A stretch of DNA of 12,969 nt from Promethearchaeota archaeon (GCA_004524515.1 SDNV01000082.1:1-12969), one strand, 5' to 3'. Positions 5,760-12,956 are shown, counted from the first letter of the stretch. Numbers and translations are program-made. Notes: generated by a model not told the origin, from the sequence alone.

Positions 5760-6103
5760 GTAGAAATATTGGGGTGCCTGGTGTGGCCCCTCCAAAAATA
5801 AAGGAATGTAACGATAAGTATTGTCCTTTTCATGGGACGACGAGAATAAGAGGTAAAATTACCCAAGGAATTGTAGTCTCCAAAAAGTCCCGAAATACAA
5901 TCATAATCAGACGAGATTATCTTCAATTTGTTAAAAAATATCAAAGATATGAAAGAAGAAATTCACGTCTTTCATGTCATTTACCCGAATGTTTAAGAAC
6001 AGAAATTGAAATTGGTGATTTAGTTCGTGTTGGAGAAAGCCGAAAAGTCTCAAAAACGAAAGCATTTATTGTATTAGATAAACTCGCAAGTGGGGTGGAT
6101 TAA
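5756..6103 (+). CDS. rps17: Small-subunit ribosomal protein uS17
   Basis: uS17 is a primary binder of the 5' domain of 16S rRNA with an OB fold. I start it at 5756 (MSRNIG), which overlaps the rnp1 stop as ATGA and gives the usual archaeal N-terminus; the ATG at 5747 would add only MEK. In this numbering, ECNDKYCPFHG (17-27) is the archaeal/eukaryotic signature, RGKITQGIVV starts the core, and YQRYERRNSRLSCHLPEC (62-79) and IEIGDLVRVGE (84-94) follow. Four cysteines (18, 23, 74 and 79) could form a zinc site. uL14 begins directly after the stop with no gap. Confidence 0.94.
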   Translation: MSRNIGVPGVAPPKIKECNDKYCPFHGTTRIRGKITQGIVVSKKSRNTIIIRRDYLQFVKKYQRYERRNSRLSCHLPECLRTEIEIGDLVRVGESRKVSKTKAFIVLDKLASGVD

Positions 6104-6529
6104 ATGGGAACGAGGAGAAAATCCGGTAGAAAAAAGACATCAAAAGCACGCACGAGTTATGGGCTGTTAAATGGGTCTAGGATTCTTATTGCGGATAATT
6201 CGGGAGCTAAAATTGCCCAAATAATCAATGTGGATCATCATAAGACTCGCTTAAATAGATTACCAAAAGCAACTATCGGAGATGTGTGTACTGTTACAAT
6301 TAAGAAAGGAAGGCCAGAGCTTCGAGGTAATATTTTAAAATGCGTTATTGTACGTCAGAAAATGATCTTCAGACGAATAGATGGCACCCGTTTATGCTTT
6401 GAAGATAATGCGGGAGTATTAATATCGAAAGAAGGCGATCCTAGAGGCACTGAAATTAGAGGGCCTATAGCAAGGGAAGCGGCTGAGCAATTTCCCAGAC
6501 TAGCCTCAATTTCGTCATTGATAATTTAA
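6104..6529 (+). CDS. rpl14: Large-subunit ribosomal protein uL14
   Basis: uL14 sits on the subunit interface and is the docking site for the anti-association factor aIF6. The 141 residues begin with a basic extension (RRKSGRKKTSKAR). Then come the conserved ADNSGAKIAQIINV, LPKATIGDVCTVTIKKGRPE, VIVRQK, RRIDGTRLCFEDNAGVLI, GDPRGTEIRGPIAREAAE and the end PRLASISSLI. These are archaeal/eukaryotic uL14 motifs in full. The ATG follows the uS17 stop immediately, so translation is likely coupled. Confidence 0.96.
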   Translation: MGTRRKSGRKKTSKARTSYGLLNGSRILIADNSGAKIAQIINVDHHKTRLNRLPKATIGDVCTVTIKKGRPELRGNILKCVIVRQKMIFRRIDGTRLCFEDNAGVLISKEGDPRGTEIRGPIAREAAEQFPRLASISSLII

Positions 6530-6555
6530 TAAAAAAATAAAAAAAGGTTGATAGA

Positions 6556-7008
6556 ATGAAAGTAAAATCAAGAAAACCTAGCAAACAAAGAAAAGCACTT
6601 TACAATTATAAGAACAATCAGAGATCAAAATTGTTAACGTGTCGATTAGCAGATTTTCTTACCGATGAGTATGGAATTAAAAGATTACCGCTTAAAGTAG
6701 GGGATAGTGTGAGAATCTGCAAAGGCGAGTTTCGAGATTTTGAAGGAGAGGTGCTTGAAATCACGAAAGGTCAACGGGTGAAGGTTAAGGAAGCGGTATT
6801 CGAAAAAGTGGACGGAACCCAATTTCATCCTACTATTCACGTTTCAAATCTTGTTATCACTAAATTTAAATCCGAAGGAAAGCGAATGGATGCATGGCGT
6901 GCTTTTATGATTGAAAGAAAAGCAGGATTTTTAGAAGAAGGGTATTATGCCCCTAAGAAATTTAAACAGAAATTAGAAGAAATGCAAAAAGAGGAGGAGG
7001 AAATATAA
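6556..7008 (+). CDS. rpl24: Large-subunit ribosomal protein uL24
   Basis: uL24 starts assembly of the large subunit and ends up near the tunnel exit. The 150 residues match the archaeal form, with SRKPSKQRKALYN at the start and a KOW motif around 45-72 (LKVGDSVRICKGEFRDFEGE). VEKVDGT-type sequence is seen as FEKVDGTQFHPTIHVSNLVI. A helical C-terminus ends in EEMQKEEEEI. GGTTGAT (6546-6552) precedes the ATG. The codons of the acidic end also contain the ribosome binding site of the next gene. Confidence 0.95.
   Translation: MKVKSRKPSKQRKALYNYKNNQRSKLLTCRLADFLTDEYGIKRLPLKVGDSVRICKGEFRDFEGEVLEITKGQRVKVKEAVFEKVDGTQFHPTIHVSNLVITKFKSEGKRMDAWRAFMIERKAGFLEEGYYAPKKFKQKLEEMQKEEEEI
6991..7000 (+). promoter_or_regulatory. 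Ribosome binding site of eS4 embedded in the uL24 coding end
   Basis: GAGGAGGAGG encodes the glutamates near the end of uL24 and is also a very strong Shine-Dalgarno sequence eight bases before the eS4 ATG at 7009. The same bases serve protein and initiation, so the acidic end of uL24 may be kept partly for this purpose. Confidence 0.6.
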
Positions 7009-7764
7009 ATGACTAGACATGGAGGGCAAAAGGTTTTAAAAAGATTAAATACACCCAAATTTCTACAAATTAAAAAAAAACACGGAAAATTTTTCGTCAA
7101 ACCTTCTCCCGGTCCACATCCATCGAGAGATTGTTTATCCTTATTGCACATCGTTCGAGATCTTCTTAGATACGCAGATGATCATAGGGAAGCTAAAAAA
7201 TTAATAGGATTAGGGAATGTTATGGTTGACGGAAAGATTGTGAGAGATAAAGCATATCCTGTTGGGTTAATGGATGTGGTAAGTGTTGAAAAAATTAAAA
7301 AAAATTATCGAGTACTTCCCGATTCTCATTATGGATTAATTTTACATGAAATCCCTGAAACAGAAAGGGAATTTAAATTATGTAGAATCACTCAAAAGAC
7401 TACTATTAAAGGAGGTCATGTTCAATTAAATCTTCATGATGGAAGAAATATCCTGATTCGAGTTAAGGATCCAAAAAATCCTAAAGAAGATATATATCAT
7501 CGTATGGATGTTTTGAAAATTTCTGTACCAGAACAGGAAATCCAAAAAGTCTTGAAATTTAAAGAAAATAATTTAGCAATTATTATGTCCGGTAAAAATA
7601 TTGGACAAGTAGGGATCATCAAAAATATAAAAAAATTATTTGGTCCGAACGCGAATACAGTTTCCATTGAACATAATGGAGAACTCACCGAAACCCTGTT
7701 AGATTATACCTTTGTGGTGGGTGAGGATCAATCTGAAATTAGTTTACCCCAGGTGGCTAGTTAA
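7009..7764 (+). CDS. rps4e: Small-subunit ribosomal protein eS4
   Basis: eS4 is found in archaea and eukaryotes but not bacteria. The 251 residues are of normal length. An N-terminal segment with HLKRL-like sequence (MTRHGGQKVLKRLNTPKF) is followed by GPHPSRDCLSL (35-45). The S4-type RNA-binding region runs about 43-100 with AKKLIGLGNVMVDGKIVRD (62-80). The central domain contains KGGHVQLNLHDGRNILI, and a KOW-like C-terminal part (about 187-215) contains IIMSGKNIGQVGII. It starts with no gap after the uL24 stop. Confidence 0.95.
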   Translation: MTRHGGQKVLKRLNTPKFLQIKKKHGKFFVKPSPGPHPSRDCLSLLHIVRDLLRYADDHREAKKLIGLGNVMVDGKIVRDKAYPVGLMDVVSVEKIKKNYRVLPDSHYGLILHEIPETEREFKLCRITQKTTIKGGHVQLNLHDGRNILIRVKDPKNPKEDIYHRMDVLKISVPEQEIQKVLKFKENNLAIIMSGKNIGQVGIIKNIKKLFGPNANTVSIEHNGELTETLLDYTFVVGEDQSEISLPQVAS

Positions 7765-7794
7765 AAATAATTACAAAATAAGATGAGATAAGAA

Positions 7795-8385
7795 ATGTCA
7801 GCTAAAACCAAAAAATCAAAAAAACCGCAACTAAATGAGTATGACAAAATGTGGGAAAATCCTATGAAAAAACCCTATTTAGAAAAAATTATCCTTAATA
7901 TAGGAGTAGGAGCGGGAGGAGAAGAATTAGAACGAGCAGTCTCGGTATTAACCCAGATATCTGGAAAAACTCCCGTGAGAACCATATCGAGAAAGAATAT
8001 TAAAGAATTTAATTTAAGGAAGGGAAGACCAATTGGAACTAAAGTTACACTAAGAGGTGCGGATGCGGAGAAGTTACTAAAAAGAATGATAATTGTCAAT
8101 AATAATAAAATGCTAAGAAAGTCGTTTGATAATTATGGAAATTTTGGTTTTGGCATTTCTGATCATATCAGTATTCCTGGAGTGGATTATGATCAGGATT
8201 TAGGTATTTGGGGCCTTGATGTTATGGGGAGAATTATACGACCTGGTATGAGGATTAAACATCGAAGAAAACACCCTTCCAAAGTCCCCAAACATCATTA
8301 TGTAAATAGAGAAGAAGCTCAATATTTTTTAGAAAAAAATTATGGTATTAAAATAGTAAAAGAATTAGATTTAGAATATATTTAA
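7795..8385 (+). CDS. rpl5: Large-subunit ribosomal protein uL5
   Basis: uL5 binds 5S rRNA in the central protuberance and contacts the small subunit and P-site tRNA. The 196 residues begin with a basic stretch (KTKKSKKPQLN). The conserved core follows: NPMKKPYLEKIILNIGVGAG (22-41), LTQISGKTPVRTISRKNIKE, LRKGRPIGTKVTLRG, NYGNFGFGISDHISIPGVDY, and GLDVMGRIIRPGMRIKHRR. This is the archaeal/eukaryotic type. It precedes uS14 as in archaeal and bacterial spc operons. The ATG follows a GATGAG element. Confidence 0.95.
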   Translation: MSAKTKKSKKPQLNEYDKMWENPMKKPYLEKIILNIGVGAGGEELERAVSVLTQISGKTPVRTISRKNIKEFNLRKGRPIGTKVTLRGADAEKLLKRMIIVNNNKMLRKSFDNYGNFGFGISDHISIPGVDYDQDLGIWGLDVMGRIIRPGMRIKHRRKHPSKVPKHHYVNREEAQYFLEKNYGIKIVKELDLEYI

Positions 8386-8393
8386 TTATTAAC

Positions 8394-8400
8394 GGAGTGA
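8394..8400 (+). promoter_or_regulatory. Ribosome binding site indicating the ATA start of uS14
   Basis: GGAGTGA matches the archaeal Shine-Dalgarno GGAGGTGA with one base missing. Its GGAG core ends nine bases before the ATA at 8407, a normal spacing in this operon (compare uL15, also nine). No ATG, GTG or TTG of the uS14 frame lies near it. Confidence 0.6.
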
Positions 8401-8406
8401 AGAAAT

Positions 8407-8556
8407 ATACCGCAAACAAATAAATATGGCAAAGGTCAGAGAGAGTGTAGAAGATGTCATACACATAGAGGAGTTATACGCAGATATGGGTTATACATTT
8501 GCCGTAGATGTTTTTATGAGATTGGAAAAGATATTGGTTTTCGCCGATATGATTAA
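8407..8556 (+). CDS. rps14: Small-subunit ribosomal protein uS14 (zinc-binding type), apparent ATA start
   Basis: uS14 is a small zinc protein in the head of the small subunit, next to uS3 and uS10. The 49 codons read [17 protein letters not shown], then [17 protein letters not shown] and KDIGFRRYD. Two CxxC pairs (residues 14/17 and 32/35) 14 residues apart are the zinc site. The end resembles human RPS29 (KDIGFIKLD). The frame contains no ATG, GTG or TTG and is closed by TGA at 8398, so only AGA, AAT and ATA precede the conserved part. ATA 8407 is well placed behind GGAGTGA. Conventional gene finders will miss this gene or call a false frame. Alternatives are a base error (ATG read as ATA) or a +1 frameshift from GTG 8397. 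Confidence 0.93.
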   Translation: MPQTNKYGKGQRECRRCHTHRGVIRRYGLYICRRCFYEIGKDIGFRRYD

Positions 8557-8585
8557 AATAAACTTATAAAAGAGAATGAGAAAAA

Positions 8586-8969
8586 ATGGTAAACACACTT
8601 GCTGATATGTGCAATCAACTGAAAAATGCGGAATTTGCGCGAAAGAAAGAGGTAGTGATTAGTCCGGCTTCTAATTTAATCCAACGAGTTCTTAGGATTT
8701 TTCAAAAATACGCATATGTAGGGGAATTCGAGAGATACGACGATGGACGTCAGGGAAAATTCAAAATCGCATTATTGGGAAAAATTAACGAATGTAAAGC
8801 TTTGATACGGTTGAATTATAAAGTGTCTCAATTTGAAGCACTTGAAAGAAGGTTATTACCGGCTCCTGGATTAGGTGTGATTGTCTTCTCTACTAATCAA
8901 GGTATTATGACGATGAACGAAGCGGAAGAGAACGGGATTGGTGGGCATGCGTTATGTTATATTTATTAA
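8586..8969 (+). CDS. rps8: Small-subunit ribosomal protein uS8
   Basis: uS8 binds helix 21 of 16S rRNA in the central domain and often acts as a translational repressor of the spc operon in bacteria; whether it does so here is unknown. The 127 residues show NTLADMCNQLKNAE, VVISPASNLIQRVLRIFQ, the archaeal YVGEFERYDDGRQGKFKIALLGKIN region, a LLPAPGLGVIVFSTNQGIMT stretch and the typical end GIGGHALCYIY. Unlike some homologues, the N-terminus starts directly at the conserved helix. GAATGAG just before the ATG is a weak binding site. Confidence 0.95.
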   Translation: MVNTLADMCNQLKNAEFARKKEVVISPASNLIQRVLRIFQKYAYVGEFERYDDGRQGKFKIALLGKINECKALIRLNYKVSQFEALERRLLPAPGLGVIVFSTNQGIMTMNEAEENGIGGHALCYIY

Positions 8970-8990
8970 ACAAGTATGAGGTAAATTGAA

Positions 8991-9572
8991 ATGGTTAAAG
9001 TAGCATTTTTTGATGAATCATTGGAAGTTCCCAAGGGAGTTACTGTTAAAATTGAAGGAAATAATCAAATCACAGTTAAGGGTCCAAAGGGAGGCCCAAT
9101 TACGAAAGATTTTAGTCATGCGAGAGGTATAAATATTGAACTTCAAGATAATAAATTGCGTTTTTTTGCGCATTTCCCTAAAAATAAGACGTTAGCTTTA
9201 ACCAAAACCATTATCAATATTCTTAATAGTTTAATCATAGGCGTACAAAGTAATTATAAATATGTTTCAAAAGTCGCCTATTCACATTTTCCTTGTACAG
9301 TTGAAGTCAAGGAAAAGAGCAGAGAGATTCACGTTGTCAACTTTTTAGGAGAAAGAGCACCAAGAAAGTCAAAATATCCTGAAAATGTTAAAGTGGAAGT
9401 CTCTGGGGATGATGTATATTTTATTGGTCCAGATAAAGAAGCCTTAGGATTAGCAGCAGCGAATGTTAAAAGATCTTGTCGAATCCGTAAAAAAGATCCA
9501 CGTGTTTTTCAAGATGGAGTTTATTTATATAAAAAGCAAATTGGCGATGAAATTCTTTGGGAAATTAAATAA
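8991..9572 (+). CDS. rpl6: Large-subunit ribosomal protein uL6
   Basis: uL6 lies at the base of the GTPase stalk near the sarcin-ricin loop. The 193 residues form two similar alpha/beta domains. The first spans about 8-85, with VTVKIEGNNQITVKGPKG and a basic NKTLALTKTI stretch. The second spans about 86-180, with HVVNFLGERAPRKSKYP and the family motif GPDKEALGLAAANVKRSCRI. The end DPRVFQDGVYLYKK is archaeal/eukaryotic. TGAGGT (8977-8982) provides good initiation for ATG 8991. Confidence 0.95.
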   Translation: MVKVAFFDESLEVPKGVTVKIEGNNQITVKGPKGGPITKDFSHARGINIELQDNKLRFFAHFPKNKTLALTKTIINILNSLIIGVQSNYKYVSKVAYSHFPCTVEVKEKSREIHVVNFLGERAPRKSKYPENVKVEVSGDDVYFIGPDKEALGLAAANVKRSCRIRKKDPRVFQDGVYLYKKQIGDEILWEIK

Positions 9573-9596
9573 CACTTTAAAAAAGGGATTATAAAA

Positions 9597-10109
9597 ATGA
9601 CACAAAAAGAAAGATTAATGCAAATTCGTAAAAATATGAAAAAGAAAAGACCTCCATTTAGAAGAGTAGAATCTTGGAGATATGTGAGAGTAAAAGATTC
9701 TTGGAGGAAAGCTAGAGGAATTGATAGCAGGACTAGAAAAAAAACGAAGGCTGGCGTACAATCTCCCTCAGTAGGATATAGAACTCCCAAAAAAATACGC
9801 GGAATACATCCTTCGGGTTACGAAGAAGTGAGAGTTGAAACGTTAAGTGATCTAGAAAATTTAAATGCTAAACAACATGCCCTTAAAATATCTAGAAGAT
9901 TAGGAGCTAAGAAGAGAATAGAATTAGTAGATTTTGCTCAGAAAAGAAATTTTAAGATTTTAAATGTCGGAATTACGCAAAAAGAAATGGAAGAATATGA
10001 GGCTCTCCTAGAATCTTCCATAGAAGGATTAGAAGAGGAAGAAGAATATTTAGATGAAGAAGAACTTGAAGATTCTGATGAAGAAGAAGATATAGAAGAT
10101 GAGGATTAA
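9597..10109 (+). CDS. rpl32e: Large-subunit ribosomal protein eL32 with acidic C-terminal tail
   Basis: eL32 occurs in archaea and eukaryotes only. Of the 170 residues, 1-128 match the family: KKKRPPFRRVESWRYVRVKD (15-34), SWRKARGIDSRTRKK (35-49), VGYRTPKKIRGIHPSGYEE (59-77), and ALKISRRLGAKKR (95-107), followed by NFKILNVGI. Residues 131-170 are a tail of mainly Glu and Asp, which an ordinary eL32 lacks. The tail is in frame, follows the conserved core without a break and shares the acidic character of the ends of uS19 and uS3. The binding site is weak (GGGAT, 9584-9588). Confidence 0.94.
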   Translation: MTQKERLMQIRKNMKKKRPPFRRVESWRYVRVKDSWRKARGIDSRTRKKTKAGVQSPSVGYRTPKKIRGIHPSGYEEVRVETLSDLENLNAKQHALKISRRLGAKKRIELVDFAQKRNFKILNVGITQKEMEEYEALLESSIEGLEEEEEYLDEEELEDSDEEEDIEDED

Positions 10110-10130
10110 CCAGAAAAAAGGAGATAAAAA

Positions 10131-10586
10131 ATGAATTTAAACGCACAAAAAAGAATGGCAGCGGAAATTTTGAAATGTGGTGAAAATAGAGTATATTTTG
10201 ATCCCTATCTTACAGATGAAATAAAAATGGCAATCACTAGAGAAGATATCCGAAATTTAATTAAAGAAGGCATTATACAGAAAAAATATAAACAAGGAAT
10301 TTCAAAATCCAGAAAAATTATACGGCATGAAAGAAAGAAACAAGGATTAGGAAGAGGACTTGGTAAAAGAAAAGGTACTAAAACCGCACGTATGCCTAAA
10401 AAGAGGGCATATATCAAACGAATCCGCCCAATAAGAAAAGAATTAAGAAAGTTAAGGGATAGAAAATTAATTACCCCCGCCACGTATCGAAAATTGTATC
10501 GTAATGCGAAAGGGGGAATGTTTAATAATATAAGGCAATTAAACCGCTATATTAAAGATAAAGAATTATTAAGAAGAGGAAGATAA
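10131..10586 (+). CDS. rpl19e: Large-subunit ribosomal protein eL19
   Basis: eL19 is an archaeal/eukaryotic large-subunit protein involved in an intersubunit bridge. The 151 residues open with NLNAQKRMAAEILKCGENRV and contain the basic central region SKSRKIIRHERKKQGLGRGL and GKRKGTKTARMPKKRA. They continue with IRPIRKELRKLRD and the typical end TYRKLYRNAKGGMFNN. The length equals the usual archaeal form, without the long eukaryotic C-terminal helix. A strong AGGAG (10119-10123) precedes the ATG. Confidence 0.95.
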   Translation: MNLNAQKRMAAEILKCGENRVYFDPYLTDEIKMAITREDIRNLIKEGIIQKKYKQGISKSRKIIRHERKKQGLGRGLGKRKGTKTARMPKKRAYIKRIRPIRKELRKLRDRKLITPATYRKLYRNAKGGMFNNIRQLNRYIKDKELLRRGR

Positions 10587-10588
10587 AG

Positions 10589-11182
10589 ATGGCACACGGA
10601 CCCCGTTATCGAAGGGCAAAACGAAGAAGATTTGAAGGGAAGACGAATTATCTAAGAAGATTGAAGTTATTAAAGTCGAAAGCTCTAAGAGTTGTCATTA
10701 GGGCTTCAAATAACCATATCGTAGTTCAAGTAGTGGAATCTAAGAAAGGGGGAGATATAATTTTAGTATCTGCGTTTTCGAAAGAATTAACTAAAAAATT
10801 TGGTTACAGTGCAAATACCGGAAATGTCCCGGCAGCATATCTTACGGGTTATTTGGCAGGTTTAAGGGCTAAAAAAAACCACATTAAAGAAGCAATTCTG
10901 GATTTGGGTATATTTTATCACAGAAATCGGGTTCTCGCTGCTTTTAAGGGGATATTAGATGCGGGTATCGAAATTCCTCATAAAGAAGAATTTTTTCCTG
11001 AAAACTTTGAGGAGAAAATTAAGGGAACTCATATTCAAAATTATGCGAAAACTCTAAAACAAAATCAACCTGAAAAATATGAGCAAATATTTTCTGGATA
11101 TGTAAAAAAAGAAAAAATAAATCCTTTAAAAATTAATCAAATTATTTCAACCACTTTAGAAAAAATAGAAAAGAGTGCTTAA
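10589..11182 (+). CDS. rpl18: Large-subunit ribosomal protein uL18
   Basis: uL18 binds 5S rRNA with uL5 and anchors it in the central protuberance. The 197 residues show RRRFEGKTNYLRRLKLLKS (12-30), ALRVVIRASNNHIVVQVVE (32-50), AAYLTGYLAGLRAKK, LDLGIFYHRNRVLAAFKGIL and DAGIEIPHKEEFFPE. The C-terminal extension after that (about 145-197) is the archaeal/eukaryotic type. The gene starts two bases after the eL19 stop, with AGAGGAAG inside the eL19 end as binding site. Confidence 0.95.
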   Translation: MAHGPRYRRAKRRRFEGKTNYLRRLKLLKSKALRVVIRASNNHIVVQVVESKKGGDIILVSAFSKELTKKFGYSANTGNVPAAYLTGYLAGLRAKKNHIKEAILDLGIFYHRNRVLAAFKGILDAGIEIPHKEEFFPENFEEKIKGTHIQNYAKTLKQNQPEKYEQIFSGYVKKEKINPLKINQIISTTLEKIEKSA

Positions 11183-11201
11183 TGCAGAGAGAGAAGAGTA
11201 A

Positions 11202-11816
11202 ATGAGTAGAACAAGAAGAATAGAAGAAGAATGGATACCAAAAACTAAACTTGGAGAATTAGTTAAAGAGGGATTGATTGACTTACCTCGAATATTTCAA
11301 AATAATTTAGTTGTAAAAGAAAAAGAAATTATTGATATCTTACTTCCAAATTTAAAAGAAGACGTTATAACAATAAAAATGGTACAACAAATGACTGCTA
11401 GTGGCCAACGTAGTAGGTTCAAAGCCGTCGTGATTGTTGGTACTGATGGATTTCTAGGAGTGGGGGCCGCAAAGAGTAGAGAAGTAGGTCCCGCAATTAG
11501 AAAAGCGATTGATAGAGCAAAGTTGTCTGTAGTACCTGTCCAAAGAGGATGCGGAAGTAAAGAATGTGGATGTGGGGGTACTCATAGCATTCCTTTCAGA
11601 ATAATTGGTAAATGTGGAAGTGTGAAAATAAAACTAATACCTTCTCCAGCAGGAGTAGGATTAGCATGTGCCGATAAAGTTAAACAATTATTAAAGCTTT
11701 GCGGGATAGAAGACATTTGGAGTAAAACTTATGGGGATACTAGAACAAGTGAAAATCTCGTAAAGGCAACCTTTGATGCGCTTAAAAATGCTCATAAATA
11801 TAATTTTAATGTCTAA
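11202..11816 (+). CDS. rps5: Small-subunit ribosomal protein uS5
   Basis: uS5 works with uS3 and uS4 at the mRNA entry channel and contributes to decoding accuracy. The 204 residues include an N-terminal region EEEWIPKTKLGELVKEGLI. The double-stranded RNA-binding fold follows, with MVQQMTASGQRSRFKAVVIV (60-79) and GVGAAKSREVGPAIRKAI. A cysteine-rich GCGSKECGCGGTHSIPF stretch is normal for archaeal uS5, then GKCGSVKIKLIPSPAGVGL. The end GDTRTSENLVKATFDAL is family-typical. A purine-rich GAGAGAG lies shortly before the ATG. Confidence 0.95.
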   Translation: MSRTRRIEEEWIPKTKLGELVKEGLIDLPRIFQNNLVVKEKEIIDILLPNLKEDVITIKMVQQMTASGQRSRFKAVVIVGTDGFLGVGAAKSREVGPAIRKAIDRAKLSVVPVQRGCGSKECGCGGTHSIPFRIIGKCGSVKIKLIPSPAGVGLACADKVKQLLKLCGIEDIWSKTYGDTRTSENLVKATFDALKNAHKYNFNV

Positions 11817-11838
11817 TAATTGAGTGGTGTTTATGGTT

Positions 11839-12360
11839 ATGGCTACAAAAAAAAATGTTAAAATGAAGCAAGAAACGTATACTCCGAAACTCTATTTTGC
11901 AGTACGAATTAGAGGGGCTCCTGGTATGAAAAGGAAGATACAAGACACACTGAAAATGTTAAGAATGCACAAAGTGAATCATGGTGTCCTAATTTGGACT
12001 GAAAAAAGTTTTTGGGGAATGCTCAATAAGTGTAAGGATTATATAGCCTTTGGCGAAATTGATGAAAAAACATTAATTCGATTACTCAGAGTAAGGGGAA
12101 AGATAGAAGGGAATAGACCACTCACAGATGAGCATATTAAAAATTTAACCGAATATAAAACTATTAATGAATTTGCCAAAGCCCTCTTAGATGGTAAAAT
12201 CCAATATAGAGAAAAAGATGTGTATAAGATTAAACCCGTATTTCGATTACATCCCCCCAGAAAGGGACACCGGGGAACTATCAAAAAACATTACGCGGAA
12301 GGGGGAACACTAGGAAATATAGGGCCCTATATTAATGAATTAATCCATAAAATGATATAG
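11839..12360 (+). CDS. rpl30: Large-subunit ribosomal protein uL30
   Basis: uL30 of the long archaeal type (eukaryotic L7). The core reads KLYFAVRIRGAPGMKRKIQD, then LRMHKVNHGVLIW, then LLRVRGKIEGNRPL. The C-terminal extension contains FRLHPPRKGHRGTIKKHY and GGTLGNIGPYINELI. The frame is open from GTG 11824, with further candidates at GTG 11827, ATG 11833 and ATG 11839. I choose 11839 (MATKKN, 173 residues) because GGTG (11826-11829) then lies nine bases upstream. The other candidates overlap or crowd that site. Only a few unconserved residues depend on the choice. Confidence 0.94.
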   Translation: MATKKNVKMKQETYTPKLYFAVRIRGAPGMKRKIQDTLKMLRMHKVNHGVLIWTEKSFWGMLNKCKDYIAFGEIDEKTLIRLLRVRGKIEGNRPLTDEHIKNLTEYKTINEFAKALLDGKIQYREKDVYKIKPVFRLHPPRKGHRGTIKKHYAEGGTLGNIGPYINELIHKMI

Positions 12361-12376
12361 TAGAGGTAATCGGCTA

Positions 12377-12856
12377 ATGAGAAAATATCCAAAAAAAATA
12401 AGAAAACAAAGAGGAACCCGTACCTGTGGGTATGGTAAGGTTGGACAACACCGAAAGACGGGTCAAAGAGCTGGTAGAGGGAAAACTACCCAATGGAATA
12501 AAAGTATGAAATCGTATTATTTTAAACAAAAAGAGCTGGGATTTCCAGATCCTGACTGGGATTTCGGAAAAACAGGATTTAAACGACCTCAAGATATGGT
12601 CCGACTCTCAAAAGTGAATACCGTTAATGTGAAAGATTTAGATTATAAAATTGAAAGCTTAGTTGAGGAGAAAAAAGCAACTAAATCAGGAAATACCTAT
12701 AGTATCAACTTAAAAGATATTAACATTCAGAAAATTCTTGGTCGCGGGGAGATCAATAAAAAAATCAATCTTACTGTGAAAAAAGCTTCTGAACGTGCGA
12801 TTCAAAAAATTGAGGCAGCAGGTGGTAAAGTCACGGTGCTCTCGGAAGTAAAATAA
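12377..12856 (+). CDS. rpl15: Large-subunit ribosomal protein uL15
   Basis: uL15 is a late-assembling large-subunit protein. The 159 residues start with the basic glycine-rich segment KQRGTRTCGYGKVGQHRKTG (10-29) and RAGRGKTTQWNK (32-43). A middle section follows with GFPDPDWDFGKTGFKRPQ. The C-terminal domain contains KILGRGEINKKINLTVKKAS and AAGGKVTVL. This is the archaeal/eukaryotic type. GAGGT (12363-12367) is nine bases before the ATG. It is the last gene of the operon here: an oligo-T run begins directly after the stop, so secY, often next in archaea, would need its own promoter. Confidence 0.95.
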   Translation: MRKYPKKIRKQRGTRTCGYGKVGQHRKTGQRAGRGKTTQWNKSMKSYYFKQKELGFPDPDWDFGKTGFKRPQDMVRLSKVNTVNVKDLDYKIESLVEEKKATKSGNTYSINLKDINIQKILGRGEINKKINLTVKKASERAIQKIEAAGGKVTVLSEVK

Positions 12857-12857
12857 G

Positions 12858-12942
12858 TTTTTTTTCTTGTAGTGTTAGCTTTCTGGGTATTATAACCTAT
12901 TTATTATTAATTTTTTTGGCTTCTAGCCAATTCTGCTTTTTT
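12858..12942 (+). terminator. Operon terminator: oligo-T tract and hairpin flanked by T runs
   Basis: Eight T (12858-12865) follow one base after the uL15 stop. About 50 bases further, a perfect hairpin is encoded: TTGGCT (12916-12921) and AGCCAA (12925-12930) around TCT. It is preceded by a T run (12911-12917, overlapping its stem) and followed by a pyrimidine-rich stretch ending in six T (12937-12942). Archaea usually terminate at oligo-T alone, so the first tract may be enough and the second a back-up. Confidence 0.55.
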
Positions 12943-12956
12943 ATTAATTATTCGCG

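Noticed and set aside
8397..8423. Eight-codon GTG frame (VKKYTANK) as a regulatory leader peptide of uS14
   Set aside because: Its GTG lies inside the Shine-Dalgarno sequence and has no binding site of its own. It is kept only as an alternative explanation for the missing uS14 start.
8426..8569. A 47-codon ATG frame ([14 protein letters not shown]...) across the uS14 gene
   Set aside because: It overlaps the uS14 frame, which has two CxxC pairs and full family similarity. The ATG frame has no family resemblance. It is a trap for automatic annotation, not a gene.
9521..9790. Minus-strand frame with hydrophobic stretches opposite eL32
   Set aside because: Its hydrophobic segments come from reading lysine- and arginine-rich codons on the opposite strand. 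The + strand eL32 is certain.
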